A stretch of DNA of 46,287 nucleotides from Thiothrix caldifontis (GCF_900107695.1 NZ_FNQP01000022.1:6092-52378); one strand, 5' to 3'. Shown: positions 25,699-35,409, counted from the first letter of the stretch. A program made the numbers and translations. Notes: generated by a model from the letters alone, not told the origin.

Positions 25699-26087
25699 TA
25701 ATCGACTTTTTTACGCCCCGATTTAATGTCGCTGTGCTTTTTCTTGCTGTCAAGCCGCTTGAGCCGCGAGCTAAACGTCGGGCGCGTGGCTTTGCGCTTC
25801 TTTTGCACTTTGGTGGCATCCGCGATTAATTGTTGCAAGCGTTCGAGCGCGTCCGCACGGTTTTTTTCCTGACTATTGTGGGTTTGCGCCTTGATGACTA
25901 CCACACCATCAGTGGAAATGCGCTGATCAGCGTAGCTCAACAACTTTTCTTTCCAACTCTCCGGCAATGAAGAAGCGCGGATGTCGAAACGCAAGTGAAT
26001 CGCGGTCGAGACTTTATTGACGTTTTGCCCGCCGGAACCTTGAGCGCGGATGGGTTGGAAATCGAGTTCTTCGGGCGGAATGATCAT
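25695..26087 (-). CDS. arfB: Ribosome rescue factor ArfB (YaeJ)
   Basis: This 130-residue release-factor-like hydrolase frees stalled ribosomes. The GGQ loop is clear (RAQGSGGQNVNKVSTAIHLRFDI), and the basic C-terminal tail (KKRKATRPTFSSRLKRLDSKKKHSDIKSGRKK) is the part that enters the empty mRNA channel. Start at 26087 (MIIPPEELDF) has AGGAT 7 nt upstream; an earlier in-frame ATG at 26096 has no room for a Shine-Dalgarno. Confidence 0.95.
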   Translation of the reverse strand: MIIPPEELDFQPIRAQGSGGQNVNKVSTAIHLRFDIRASSLPESWKEKLLSYADQRISTDGVVVIKAQTHNSQEKNRADALERLQQLIADATKVQKKRKATRPTFSSRLKRLDSKKKHSDIKSGRKKVDY

Positions 26088-26236
26088 ATTGCGCATCCTA
26101 ATGGGTGATCATTACTAGTGAAACCCAGTATAACGTATAACAAACCCCAGAAATATCAGCACTACCCACAACCTGCTAAACTGCTTCCATAACCCAATAA
26201 TATCACCGCGTTACCGCTGTCTGAGGAGGCCATCCC

Positions 26237-27310
26237 ATGAAGTACCTGTTACCCATCCCGCTCACGCTGGCATTACTCGCCGGAGCAACCCACGCCGCCA
26301 CGCCCGCTGGCACACCCACCCAACTCGAAGCCGGTTTAGTCAACCCCGGCGCAATCGACAAACCCGCTTGGTTCAAAGAATCCTTCCTCGACCTGCGCGA
26401 CGACATAAAAGAAGCGAATGCCGCGAATAAACGCACCGTGCTGTATTTCTACCAAGATGGCTGCCCGTATTGCACCAAATTAATCCAAGAAAATTTCGGC
26501 AAGGAAGACATCACCGCCAAGACCCAGAAAAACTTTGACGTGATTGCCATCAATATGTGGGGCGACCGCAATGTGACCGACGTTGACGGCAAAGAAACCA
26601 CCGAAAAAGCCTTCGCCGCCGAATTGAAAGTGCAATACACCCCCACCATGCTGTTCCTCGACGAAGCCGGAAAAGTGGTACTGCGCGTCAACGGCTATTA
26701 CGCCCCCGACAAATTTGAGATGGCGCTGGATTTTGTCGCCGGTAAACACGAAAAAGACGGCAGTTTCAAAGACTACTTCGCCAAGCTCAAAGCCGATGGA
26801 AAAACCGATAGCAAAGTCGCTGCCACGACTGACAAAACTTACATCCTGCCCGCCGCCTTGCCTGCGCCGTTACGCCTGCAAGACGCTCGCAAAGACAGCA
26901 AACGCCCGCTCATGGTGGTATTCGCGCAAACCGAATGCGACACCTGCGACGAACTCTACAATGACATTTTCAAACGCAAAGAACTCGCGTATTCCCTCAG
27001 CAATCTCGATCTTGCCCAAGCCAACCCCGACGATAACACCAAAATCCAAACCCCCGATGGCAAGGAAATGACAGTGGCAGAATGGGCAAAAACGCTGGAA
27101 ATCAAATACAGCCCCAGCCTCGTCTTCTTCGATACCGCTGGCAAAGAAGTCTTCCGCACCGAAGCCTACTTCAAAGCCTTCCACACCCACGGCGCAATGG
27201 ATTACGTCACCTCTGGCGCGTATGCCTGGATGCCCGAATTCCAACGCTACCTGCAACACCGCCGCGAAGCCCTAGCCGCCCACGGCTTCCCGGCGAATTT
27301 GATGGAATAA
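26237..27310 (+). CDS. Exported protein with two thioredoxin-like domains
   Basis: This 357-residue protein has a signal peptide (cleavage near A20), a first thioredoxin-like domain with CPYC (76-79) and a cis-Pro segment KVQYTPTMLFLDEAGKVV, and a second with CDTC (234-237) and KYSPSLVFFDTAGKEVF. The pair looks like an internal duplication of a SoxW-like thioredoxin. AGGAGG lies 8 nt upstream. It acts in the periplasm and probably takes electrons from DsbD, encoded tail to tail with it: the two stop codons abut at 27310/27311. Confidence 0.88.
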   Translation: MKYLLPIPLTLALLAGATHAATPAGTPTQLEAGLVNPGAIDKPAWFKESFLDLRDDIKEANAANKRTVLYFYQDGCPYCTKLIQENFGKEDITAKTQKNFDVIAINMWGDRNVTDVDGKETTEKAFAAELKVQYTPTMLFLDEAGKVVLRVNGYYAPDKFEMALDFVAGKHEKDGSFKDYFAKLKADGKTDSKVAATTDKTYILPAALPAPLRLQDARKDSKRPLMVVFAQTECDTCDELYNDIFKRKELAYSLSNLDLAQANPDDNTKIQTPDGKEMTVAEWAKTLEIKYSPSLVFFDTAGKEVFRTEAYFKAFHTHGAMDYVTSGAYAWMPEFQRYLQHRREALAAHGFPANLME

Positions 27311-29212
27311 CTATTGCAATGATTTGCTCAAATGTCCCGCAAACGTTTCCGCTGGCATAAACCCAACCACGCGAAACTGGCGTAACTCCTCGCCATCCTT
27401 GTTAAAGAACAGGATGGCTGGGGGGCCCGGAATTTTAAAATGTTTCAACAACGCTTTGGTTTCCGCGTTGGTTTCCGTCACATCGGCTTTCACCAAAATT
27501 GCATTACGCAATAACGCCTGCACTGCCGGATCAGAAAACGTGTACTTTTCCATTTCCTTACAGGTCACGCACCAGTCAGCGTAAAAGTCCACCATTACCG
27601 GCTGACCTTTTCCATCTTTCACCGCCTGCTCCAAGTCCGCCAAGGTCTTGACCGTGTTGAACTGCAAACTAGCGGTAGCAGCACCGCCGCCTGCCCCCGC
27701 CTGCCCCATGCTCAAACCACGCAAAGGCTGGAACAAATCGCCTTTCCCCGTGGCACTGCCGACCATCAGCAAACCGCCATAGATCAGCAGCAAAATCCCC
27801 CAGCCTTTCCAAAACTTGCGCCAACCACTGGCATTTTCTGGCAAGCCGCTCAAGGCACCGAGGAAAATCGCCGAAATGATCAACAACGCCGCCCACAGCA
27901 ACAAACTCACGGATTCGGGCAAAATACGCTCCAGCATCCAGATTGCCACTGCCAGCATCATCACCCCGAAGACCGCTTTAATTGCTTCCATCCACATGCC
28001 CGCACGCGGCAACCATTTCCCGGCGGATGTCCCCACCAGCAATAACGGAATCCCCATGCCGATACTCAAGGCAAACAACGCCATGCCACCCAATACCGCG
28101 TCACCCGTTTGCCCAATATAAATCAACGCCCCTGCCAGTGGTGCAGCGACACACGGCCCGACAATCAATGCGGATAACGCACCCATGATCGCCACCCCAA
28201 TCAAGCTGCCACCTTGTTGCTTATTGCTCAGATTATTCAAACGGCTTTGGATGCTAGAAGGCATTTGCAATTCGTAAAACCCGAACATCGACAAGGCCAG
28301 CAATACGAAAATAAGGCTGAACGTTGCCAATACCCACGGATTCTGGAACATCGCTTGCAAGTTTTCCCCAAACAAACCCGCTAAAACACCTGCAACCGTG
28401 TAAGTCAGTGCCATCGCCAACACATAAACCAAGGACAAAATAAACGCTTTGCGTCCAGTCATGTCTTTTTGCCCCACAATAATGCCCGACAAAATCGGAA
28501 TCATCGGGAACACGCACGGGGTAAATGCCAGCAATAAACCAAACCCTAAAAAGCCTAATAAGGTCAGCAGCACATTGCCGCTGGCAAGGGTTTGCGCGAT
28601 TTCATCTTGCTCCGATAACGTTGCATTTGCGCCAGCCGCAGTGGTGGTAGCAGTGTTATCGGCTGCTTTGGCAATTGCTTCCGGTGGCGTGGTTTCAGCC
28701 CAAGTCACACTGGGTTGTTCACCAGCTACAGGCGCAGGCAAATTCACCTTGAACGCTTTGAGTTCCGGCGGGTAACACAACACATTTTCCGCACAACCTT
28801 GCCAGCCGAGTTCCAGCACAAAACTGCCTGCTTTACCGGCTTCGGTGCGTTTCACAGGTAATTGGATGACAGCGAGATCGTGTACTGCTTCGATTTTTCC
28901 GAAGAATTCGTCTTGTTTAACTTCACCACTCGGCAACTCAGGTTCGCCCACCGTCACGCCTTGCGGATCAAAAATTTTGACCATAAATTTATCTTTATAG
29001 AGGTAATGGTCAGGGGCAACCACCCATTGAATGCTTAATTTCTCACTCGCCAAGGCCGGTTGCCCTAGCGCAAATGCCTGTTCAGCCGTCAGGCTTTCAT
29101 CCCCAAAATCAAAGCTGGTATCAGCCGCCATTGCGGGTGGCAGCGTGAATAACACCGCAAACACCACCAGAAAATAATTCAGATAACGCGACAATGCCGC
29201 TGGAATACCCAT
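27311..29212 (-). CDS. dsbD: Thiol:disulfide interchange protein DsbD
   Basis: This 633-residue protein carries reducing power from cytoplasmic thioredoxin to the periplasm. Order: signal peptide (to about 29), DsbD-alpha with CAENVLCYPPELK, a transmembrane block with the two Cys in TPCVFPMIPILSG and GPCVAAPLAGAL, and a C-terminal thioredoxin-like domain with DWCVTCKEME. All six working cysteines are seen. Adjacent thioredoxin-like exported proteins (26237 and 31179) are likely clients. Confidence 0.96.
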   Translation of the reverse strand: MGIPAALSRYLNYFLVVFAVLFTLPPAMAADTSFDFGDESLTAEQAFALGQPALASEKLSIQWVVAPDHYLYKDKFMVKIFDPQGVTVGEPELPSGEVKQDEFFGKIEAVHDLAVIQLPVKRTEAGKAGSFVLELGWQGCAENVLCYPPELKAFKVNLPAPVAGEQPSVTWAETTPPEAIAKAADNTATTTAAGANATLSEQDEIAQTLASGNVLLTLLGFLGFGLLLAFTPCVFPMIPILSGIIVGQKDMTGRKAFILSLVYVLAMALTYTVAGVLAGLFGENLQAMFQNPWVLATFSLIFVLLALSMFGFYELQMPSSIQSRLNNLSNKQQGGSLIGVAIMGALSALIVGPCVAAPLAGALIYIGQTGDAVLGGMALFALSIGMGIPLLLVGTSAGKWLPRAGMWMEAIKAVFGVMMLAVAIWMLERILPESVSLLLWAALLIISAIFLGALSGLPENASGWRKFWKGWGILLLIYGGLLMVGSATGKGDLFQPLRGLSMGQAGAGGGAATASLQFNTVKTLADLEQAVKDGKGQPVMVDFYADWCVTCKEMEKYTFSDPAVQALLRNAILVKADVTETNAETKALLKHFKIPGPPAILFFNKDGEELRQFRVVGFMPAETFAGHLSKSLQ

Positions 29213-29366
29213 ATTATTGCTTCCTCCTCATCGACTATTAACATAATGATTACAGTGTAATGGAATTACCGGTAAATTGTCAGAACACCGAAAAATTGAC
29301 GTACATCATTCCCGTCACACGCAATCCATAACATGATGGAGCGGTCGCCACCCACAGGAGAACCCC

Positions 29367-29822
29367 ATGAAGCCCTACCAACAAATTTTAGTGCCTGTCG
29401 ATTTCACCAAAATCAGCAATACCATCGTGGCACGTGCCAATGAACTGGCAAACTTTTACCAAGCCAAGCTTACCCTACTCAATGTGCTGGAAGATGCCTC
29501 ACTCGGCAATGTCGCATTCGGTGGCACCAACAAACTCGGAATGCCTCCCGCCATCAAACAAAACCAAATCAATCTAGCAACCGAAAAACTACGCAAATTA
29601 GCCGATAACTTAGGTGCAGGTGCAAATGTTGCCTTAGAAGTGACCTATGCCAGCGGCAAACCCAGCGATGCCATTATCGAATTCGTCAAACAAAATGGCA
29701 TTGAGTTAGTGGTCGTTGGTAACAGCGGCAAAAAAAGTGTGCTTGGCTTCATGGGTTCAACCGCTGAAGCTACCCTCAAAGGTGTTCCGTGTGATGTAAT
29801 GGCGGTTCGAATAATGGATTGA
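29367..29822 (+). CDS. Universal stress protein (UspA family)
   Basis: This 151-residue single-domain Usp has the start YQQILVPVDFTKISN and the ATP-binding pattern VVVGNSGKKSVLGFMGSTAEATLKGVPCDVMAVR (Gx2Gx9G[ST]). ATP-binding members act in stress survival; the specific role is unknown. AGGAG lies 6 nt upstream. It is divergent from dsbD across 154 bp, in which I saw no clear motif. Confidence 0.93.
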   Translation: MKPYQQILVPVDFTKISNTIVARANELANFYQAKLTLLNVLEDASLGNVAFGGTNKLGMPPAIKQNQINLATEKLRKLADNLGAGANVALEVTYASGKPSDAIIEFVKQNGIELVVVGNSGKKSVLGFMGSTAEATLKGVPCDVMAVRIMD

Positions 29823-29834
29823 GCCTCATTCCAC

Positions 29835-30176
29835 ATGAAAGCCCCCCAAACTTTGCAGGCAACCACCCTGCTACTGTTGCTGTTATCCTCTAATCTGAGC
29901 CATGCAGATGAATGGATGAGCAAGGATAAATCAGTACATTTTAGTGTCTCTGCTGCATTGGGAGTTGCTGCCTATTCGCAAACGCATAATCGAACTAAAG
30001 CGTTTGCTTGGGCTATTGCTCCCGGTGTCCTCAAGGAAATCATTGACAGTCAAGATGAAGGCAAACAATTCAGCGGTAAAGATCTGGCATGGGATGCCGT
30101 TGGCGCTTTTGTCGGTGTGCAAGCAGGGCATTGGATAATCGGCGATAATAAAATCGCTTGGGTAAAGGAATTCTGA
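29835..30176 (+). CDS. YfiM/DUF2279-like exported protein
   Basis: This 113-residue protein has a signal peptide (LQATTLLLLLLSSNLSHA) and the segments DKSVHFSVSAALGVAAYSQ and GVLKEIIDSQDEGKQFSGKDLAWDAVGAFVG, which resemble YfiM-type envelope proteins. Function is unknown. It starts 12 bp after the usp gene and is probably in the same transcript. Confidence 0.65.
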   Translation: MKAPQTLQATTLLLLLLSSNLSHADEWMSKDKSVHFSVSAALGVAAYSQTHNRTKAFAWAIAPGVLKEIIDSQDEGKQFSGKDLAWDAVGAFVGVQAGHWIIGDNKIAWVKEF

Positions 30177-30183
30177 GTAGATT

Positions 30184-31071
30184 ATGCTTGATGCCGCTTT
30201 GCGCATTTTCAGCATTATCTTCCCCGTCTTTGCCTGCTCGGCACTGGGGGCAGCGTATGGTTATTTCCGCCGCCCGGATATGGCAGTGGTTAACCGCCTC
30301 AATATGGAATTTTTCGCGCCCTTCCTCGTGTTCTGGGCGCTGATGGATAAGCCTTTCGACTTTTTAGCCTTTCGCGACCTCACCATTGGCGGCGTGGCAG
30401 TGGTATTGGGTTCTGGTCTGTTATTGTTGCCGCTGGCCTGGCTGTTTCGCATCAATCTGAAAACCTTTTTACCACCGATGATGTTTAATAACTCCGGCAA
30501 TATGGGTATCCCGTTGATCCTGTTTGCATTTGGGGAGTCAGCGCTGCAAGCAGCCGTGGTGTTGTTTATCATTGAAATGGTGCTGCATTTCACGGTTGGG
30601 TTTTACATTTTAAACCATCGCACGAATCCGCTGCATTTGCTGAAAATGCCAATGATTCAGGCCACGATTCTGGGGTTATTGTTTAGCAGTTTACACCTTA
30701 CCTTGCCGGATGCCTTGGCGAATACAGTCAAATTACTGGGGCAGGTTTCCATTCCGCTGCTACTGTTTTCGCTGGGCGTGCGCCTGTTGGATGTGAATTT
30801 TCGTGATTGGAAATTAGGTACACTCGGCGCTATTGCAGGCCCTGCGGCTGGGCTTGGTAGCGCATTTTTAATAGCGCAGTGGCTGGAATTGAGTGCTACG
30901 CATTATGCCCTGTTGCTGGTATTTGCTGCCTTGCCACCTGCCGTGTTGAACGTCTTGGTGGCAGAACAATACCAACAAGAACCGGATCGAGTTGCCTCTA
31001 TCGTGTTATTAGGCAATCTCGCCAGTTTGGTGATTATGCCAGCCATACTGTGGTTTGCCTTGCCGCACTAA
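30184..31071 (+). CDS. AEC family transporter
   Basis: This 295-residue membrane protein of the auxin efflux carrier family has about ten hydrophobic segments in two halves, with the family pattern MMFNNSGNMGIPLILFAFGESALQAAVVLF and a C-terminal ALPPAVLNVLVAEQYQ. Bacterial members move small organic acids such as malate or malonate. It begins 7 bp after the YfiM-like gene. Confidence 0.92.
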   Translation: MLDAALRIFSIIFPVFACSALGAAYGYFRRPDMAVVNRLNMEFFAPFLVFWALMDKPFDFLAFRDLTIGGVAVVLGSGLLLLPLAWLFRINLKTFLPPMMFNNSGNMGIPLILFAFGESALQAAVVLFIIEMVLHFTVGFYILNHRTNPLHLLKMPMIQATILGLLFSSLHLTLPDALANTVKLLGQVSIPLLLFSLGVRLLDVNFRDWKLGTLGAIAGPAAGLGSAFLIAQWLELSATHYALLLVFAALPPAVLNVLVAEQYQQEPDRVASIVLLGNLASLVIMPAILWFALPH

Positions 31072-31178
31072 CCCTATCGTAACTTTTAAGCTTGAAGAGT
31101 GCCTAAATTCAACCTAGGATAAGAGCACAAATTGAGTGCATGCTAACGCTCACAATTAATAGTTAGGAGGATATATAA

Positions 31179-31883
31179 GTGTTACGTACTGTATTATCGA
31201 GTACGCTCATCGCGTTGAGCCTTTCCACCAGTGTTGTCGCGGAAGACAAGCCTACCGAACCGGCTAAAGTCGCTGATAGTGCTACCGTTGCGGATAAACC
31301 TGCTGATGACAAATCAACCAGTGTCAGCACCGATGATAAAGCTGCTGATACAACAGCTACTGTCAGTAGTGCCTCTGCTAAAGTAGAAATCCGCGATGCC
31401 GCGCAATTCTTCGACGACAGTTTTAACGACATGAAAGAAGAGTTGGAAACTGCCAAAGCGGACGGCAAAAAAGGTTTGCTGATGATGTTTGAAATGGATG
31501 AGTGCCCATTCTGTCAGCGTATGAAAAGTACCGTTCTCAACCGCAGTGATATTCAGGATTATTACAAAGAAAACTTCCGTATTATCACTGTCGATATTGA
31601 AGGCGATGTGGAATTAACCAACTTCAAAGGCGATGCCACTACCCAAAAAGATTTTTCTTTGAAAGAATTTCGAGTGCGTGCCACACCAGTCTTCCAATTC
31701 ATGGGGTTAGATGGCGAACCAATCAAAAACGGGCGTTTGACAGGTGCAACCAAAGATGCGGATGAGTTCATGCTGTTTGGTAAATACATTGCCGACAAAA
31801 AGAATGAGGACGTACCGTTTTCTAAATTCAAGCGTGAACAAGGCAGCGATGCCGCTGCCAAGGCTGATGATGCGAAGAGTTAA
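31179..31883 (+). CDS. Exported thioredoxin-like protein (SoxW-like)
   Basis: This 234-residue protein starts at GTG (AGGAGG 8 nt upstream) with a signal peptide, then a 45-residue Ala/Asp/Lys/Thr-rich linker (about 23-68) and a thioredoxin-like domain with CPFC (109-112) and RVRATPVFQFMGLDGEPI. The linker could tether the domain away from the membrane. It overlaps the next gene by 14 bp and so belongs to a three-gene operon with the TolC-like and adaptor-like proteins. Confidence 0.85.
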   Translation: MLRTVLSSTLIALSLSTSVVAEDKPTEPAKVADSATVADKPADDKSTSVSTDDKAADTTATVSSASAKVEIRDAAQFFDDSFNDMKEELETAKADGKKGLLMMFEMDECPFCQRMKSTVLNRSDIQDYYKENFRIITVDIEGDVELTNFKGDATTQKDFSLKEFRVRATPVFQFMGLDGEPIKNGRLTGATKDADEFMLFGKYIADKKNEDVPFSKFKREQGSDAAAKADDAKS

Positions 31884-32862
31884 CACTGGTTGGTGGGGAA
31901 TGCTTTCCCCCCTGATATTGTTCACTAGCGTTCAAGCCGCTGATGTCCCTGACCCGTTGAGTCTTGATCAAGCACTCAACTACGCCGAAGGCCATCCACG
32001 CAGCCAGCTTGCACCGGAAATTGCGTTACGCCACCCTGCCCCGCAGCCACTGTACTTGGACTGCCATAGCCTTGCGTATAATAGCAATACGGGAGTAGAC
32101 AATCAGCGCGACCGTTTATTACCCAACCTGATTGCACCACTGGAAAAGCAACGCCTCGACATCATGGAACGCTTTTTTGATGTGGTGTTGGCAGATTCCA
32201 GCGCGGTTCGTGATAACGAAAACATGGCGGTGTACTACATCCCACTTGACCGTACCCGTACCCGTTTGGAATTGAAAGAGTTTTCGGAATTGGATGTTGC
32301 AGAACTCGACGCGGAATACCAAGTGGTGCGCCAACAAGGCGCTGCCAGTGCTGCTGCGCAACGTTTGACACGCTCGTTGTTAGCCCAAGCCATTAATAAT
32401 CCGCAAAAGCTGCCAAATGAGCTGAATCCGCCAGAGATTGGTACATTTCCTACCGAGTTGCCACCGCTGAATGAACTGGTAGAAACCAGCCTAAAAAACA
32501 ACAAATGGCTGGATGACCGCCGTGACGATATGACTGCTGACGAACGTGCCGTGACCGATATGGAATTACACCAGCACATTCTCGAATTACTGTTGCGTCT
32601 GGATGTGTTCAAGGTAGCCGAAGAGCGTTCCCAAGCGGAAATTCTCTGGCGCGATTATTATCTGGAACGTAGCCGTACCCTGTATGAGCAAGAAGTCAAA
32701 TCCGACATCGGTGATGCCATGACTCAACAAAGCAAAGCCCGCTTGCAACAACAACAAATCCAGTTCTGCCGTGCCCTGACCTTGGCACAATTGAATGCTT
32801 TACAAGGCAACCCCGTTTGGCCCTTGCCCAAACCTGCCCCGACAGAGGACAAGCCTGCATGA
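31870..32862 (+). CDS. TolC-like outer-membrane factor homologue (short)
   Basis: This 330-residue protein has a likely signal peptide (WWGMLSPLILFTSVQA), the LSLDQALNYAEGHP start typical of TolC-family proteins and long helical stretches (about 130-290) with charged heptads. It is shorter than the usual 420-480 residues and I could not see the second internal repeat clearly, so it may be a reduced or divergent member. Start at 31870 has AAGG 6 nt upstream; 31867 is an alternative. Coupled by ATGA overlap to the adaptor gene. Confidence 0.65.
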   Translation: MRRVNTGWWGMLSPLILFTSVQAADVPDPLSLDQALNYAEGHPRSQLAPEIALRHPAPQPLYLDCHSLAYNSNTGVDNQRDRLLPNLIAPLEKQRLDIMERFFDVVLADSSAVRDNENMAVYYIPLDRTRTRLELKEFSELDVAELDAEYQVVRQQGAASAAAQRLTRSLLAQAINNPQKLPNELNPPEIGTFPTELPPLNELVETSLKNNKWLDDRRDDMTADERAVTDMELHQHILELLLRLDVFKVAEERSQAEILWRDYYLERSRTLYEQEVKSDIGDAMTQQSKARLQQQQIQFCRALTLAQLNALQGNPVWPLPKPAPTEDKPA

Positions 32863-33638
32863 AACACCCCCACACTACTTTCCAGATCGTATTGCCCATT
32901 TTATTACTATACAGTTTGCCTACCCAAGCACTGGAATTGAAAGGTCGTCTGGAATGGCAACACAAGGTGGATATGCGCGTCGTCGAAAACGGTGTGGTGG
33001 AAGAAGTGAATGTGACCACAGGGCAACACGTCAACAAAGGCGCTTTGCTGGTACGCATGGATCAGCGTAAACAGAAAGCGGCGTTGCTGGAAGCCAAAGC
33101 GCGAGTGGCACGTGCCACCTTAAGCATGGATGATGCTGAACGTGACATGGCACGTACCCAAGAGCTATTTGACCGTGGCTTAATTGCCGAGGAAGAACTC
33201 AAAGATGGCGAATTGAAAAAAGCGGTTGCCACCACCGAACTGGAGTCAGCGAAAGCAGCAGAAGAAGCCGCACAAGTAGCCTTAGGTCATACCGAACTCA
33301 AAGCGCCATTTGCGGGGATTATTGCCGCCAATAATGCATGGCAAGGTGCAGTCATTTTTGCAGGTAAGCAAGATCAGCCGCTGGTTAGCCTTGCACCCGA
33401 TGATCAGATGTTAGCACGGGTATTGGTGACGGCGGATGTATTGCGGCGTTACCCAGTAGGCACAACGGCACAAGTACAAGTGAACGGCGATAATCGCAGC
33501 GGCAAGGTATACAGCCAAGGCGTGGAAGCGGTGCGGATCGAGCCGGAAGGCGCGATTTATGAGCTGGATATTCTCTTTAAGCGCAATGCGAAAGAGGTGT
33601 TGAGGCCGTCAGAATCGGTGCGGGTGGTGTTGCCTTAA
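32859..33638 (+). CDS. Periplasmic adaptor-like protein (HlyD/MFP type)
   Basis: This 259-residue protein has a signal peptide (QIVLPILLLYSLPTQA), a lipoyl-like half (VDMRVVENGVVEEVNVTTGQHVNKGALLVRMD), a coiled coil (about 70-145) and the barrel segment HTELKAPFAGIIAANNAWQGAVIFAG. It is shorter than RND adaptors and pairs with the TolC-like gene, but no pump gene follows in the operon; yadG/yadH downstream are the nearest candidates. Its stop overlaps that of the convergent mtgA by 4 bp. Confidence 0.85.
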   Translation: MKHPHTTFQIVLPILLLYSLPTQALELKGRLEWQHKVDMRVVENGVVEEVNVTTGQHVNKGALLVRMDQRKQKAALLEAKARVARATLSMDDAERDMARTQELFDRGLIAEEELKDGELKKAVATTELESAKAAEEAAQVALGHTELKAPFAGIIAANNAWQGAVIFAGKQDQPLVSLAPDDQMLARVLVTADVLRRYPVGTTAQVQVNGDNRSGKVYSQGVEAVRIEPEGAIYELDILFKRNAKEVLRPSESVRVVLP

Positions 33639-34360
33639 TCCAAACGCTGCAAATACGCCGCCCCACCCAAAGAACGCATTTGCCGCAAAATCCGGTTCTG
33701 CCGCGCCCGCACATAAGCGGAAGGTTTCACCACGCTGTATTTACGCGGCGCGGGTAACACCGCTGCCAACAACGCCGCATCCGCCGCCGCCAATTTACCG
33801 ACCGGCTTTTTCAACAAATACTGACTTGCCGCACCCACCCCATAATCCGCCTTGCTGAATTGTGCGGTATTCAGGTAAACCTCCAAAATCCGCTCTTTCG
33901 ACCAGAAGATTTCCATCACCCCTGCAATACCCCATTCCAGTCCCTTACGCACATAACTGCGCCCTTCCCACAAGAACAAATTTTTCACTAACTGCTGGGT
34001 AATCGTACTACCACCGCCTTTACCACGTCCGCGCATTTCCGCACGAATCGCCGCTTCCGTTGCCGCCACATCAATGCCCCAATGCTCAGCAAAACGCTGG
34101 TCTTCCGAGGCAATCACCGCCAATTGCATGTGGCGCGGAATCTCCTCCAAACTCACCCAATCGTGGCGTACAAACGGCGTTTCCGCACTAAAGATTGCCA
34201 CTACATCTTGCCGCAACATAAACGCCGACGTCGGCACCGGCAACCAACGAAAAATCAGCAACCACACACACAAGGCGATGAATAGCAGCAACGGCACACG
34301 CCATAGCCAGTGCGCCCAATGTTTGGATTGTCCAACGGTTAACAGATCATACAATTTCAT
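33635..34360 (-). CDS. mtgA: Monofunctional peptidoglycan transglycosylase
   Basis: This 241-residue protein polymerises lipid II glycan strands. A single N-terminal membrane helix (WLWRVPLLLFIALCVWLLIF) is followed by the GT51 motifs: AVIASEDQRFAEHWGID with the catalytic Glu, GGSTITQQLVKNLFLW, RKGLEWGIAGVMEIFWSKERILEVYLN and AALLAAVLPAPRKYS. Start at 34360 (MKLYDLL) is chosen because the frame further upstream lacks family similarity. Confidence 0.96.
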   Translation of the reverse strand: MKLYDLLTVGQSKHWAHWLWRVPLLLFIALCVWLLIFRWLPVPTSAFMLRQDVVAIFSAETPFVRHDWVSLEEIPRHMQLAVIASEDQRFAEHWGIDVAATEAAIRAEMRGRGKGGGSTITQQLVKNLFLWEGRSYVRKGLEWGIAGVMEIFWSKERILEVYLNTAQFSKADYGVGAASQYLLKKPVGKLAAADAALLAAVLPAPRKYSVVKPSAYVRARQNRILRQMRSLGGAAYLQRLD

Positions 34361-34444
34361 AATGGCGCGTATTATGTCACAACAAATCCCCACTCGTGAG
34401 ATACGTGGTAACATTCGCGTTTCGTTTTCAGCAGAAAAAACACC

Positions 34445-35371
34445 ATGACGACGGCTCTCGACATTCAAGGCTTACAAAAAACCTACCACAATGGCTTCAC
34501 CGCGCTGAAAGGCATCGACTTGCGGGTAGAACAAGGTGATTTCTTCGCCCTACTCGGCGCAAATGGTGCTGGCAAATCCACCACCATCGGCATTGCCAGC
34601 TCCTTGGTGAACAAAACCGCAGGCAAGGTCAGCATTTTCGGCTACGACCTCGATACCCAACGCGAACAAGCCAAAGCGCAAATTGGATTAGTGCCACAAG
34701 AATTCAACTTCAATGTCTTCGAGCCAGTGATCGAAATCGTGGTCAATCAAGGTGGCTATTACGGCATCCCGCGTGCGGAAGCCTTTGCCCGTGCCGAAGT
34801 ACTGCTTAAACAACTGGGTCTGTGGGACAAAGCCCGCGAACAAGCCCGCACCCTCTCCGGTGGCATGAAACGCCGCCTGATGATTGCACGTTCCCTCATC
34901 CATCAACCGCGCCTGCTGATCCTCGACGAACCCACCGCTGGCGTTGACATCGAAATCCGCCGTTCGATGTGGGAATTCCTGCGCAAGCTCAACGCGGATG
35001 GCACCACCATTATCCTCACCACGCATTATCTGGAAGAAGCCGAAAGCCTTTGCCGCAATATCGGCATTATCGACCGGGGCGAATTGATCGAAAATACCAG
35101 CATGAAACAACTTCTCAACCGGCTGGATACCGAAAGCTACGTGTTCGACCTTGCCAGCCCAGTGGAGGTGTTACCCACTACCAGCAACCTTTGCCATTTC
35201 ACCCTGCAAGACCCAACCACGCTGGAAGCGGTGTTCCACAAAGAACATTACTCGCTCAACAAGGTATTCGCCTTCCTCAATGAACATGGGGTCGTGGTCA
35301 ACAGTATGCGCAATAAAACCAATCGCTTAGAACAGCTTTTCATGGATCTGGTGGAGAACAATAAGCATTGA
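34445..35371 (+). CDS. yadG: ABC transporter ATPase (YadG-like)
   Basis: This 308-residue ATPase has Walker A LGANGAGKST (38-47), a Q-loop VPQEFNFN, the signature LSGGMKRR, Walker B LLILDEPTAGVD and the H-loop TTHYLEEAE. It is the ATPase of an ABC-2 exporter; the matching permease is yadH at 36778. In other bacteria the two genes are adjacent and co-transcribed, but here a tnpB element of about 1.4 kb sits directly after the yadG stop codon. Confidence 0.93.
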   Translation: MTTALDIQGLQKTYHNGFTALKGIDLRVEQGDFFALLGANGAGKSTTIGIASSLVNKTAGKVSIFGYDLDTQREQAKAQIGLVPQEFNFNVFEPVIEIVVNQGGYYGIPRAEAFARAEVLLKQLGLWDKAREQARTLSGGMKRRLMIARSLIHQPRLLILDEPTAGVDIEIRRSMWEFLRKLNADGTTIILTTHYLEEAESLCRNIGIIDRGELIENTSMKQLLNRLDTESYVFDLASPVEVLPTTSNLCHFTLQDPTTLEAVFHKEHYSLNKVFAFLNEHGVVVNSMRNKTNRLEQLFMDLVENNKH

Positions 35372-35409
35372 CATCCTCCCCTCCCTAAAGGAATGGGATT
35401 CCTAATTCA

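Noticed and set aside
32679-32695. CC followed by TGTAT, a second possible target of the pseudo-spacer in the TolC-like gene
   Set aside because: Only the first five bases match; positions 6, 7 and 8 all differ. Expected by chance in a window of this size.
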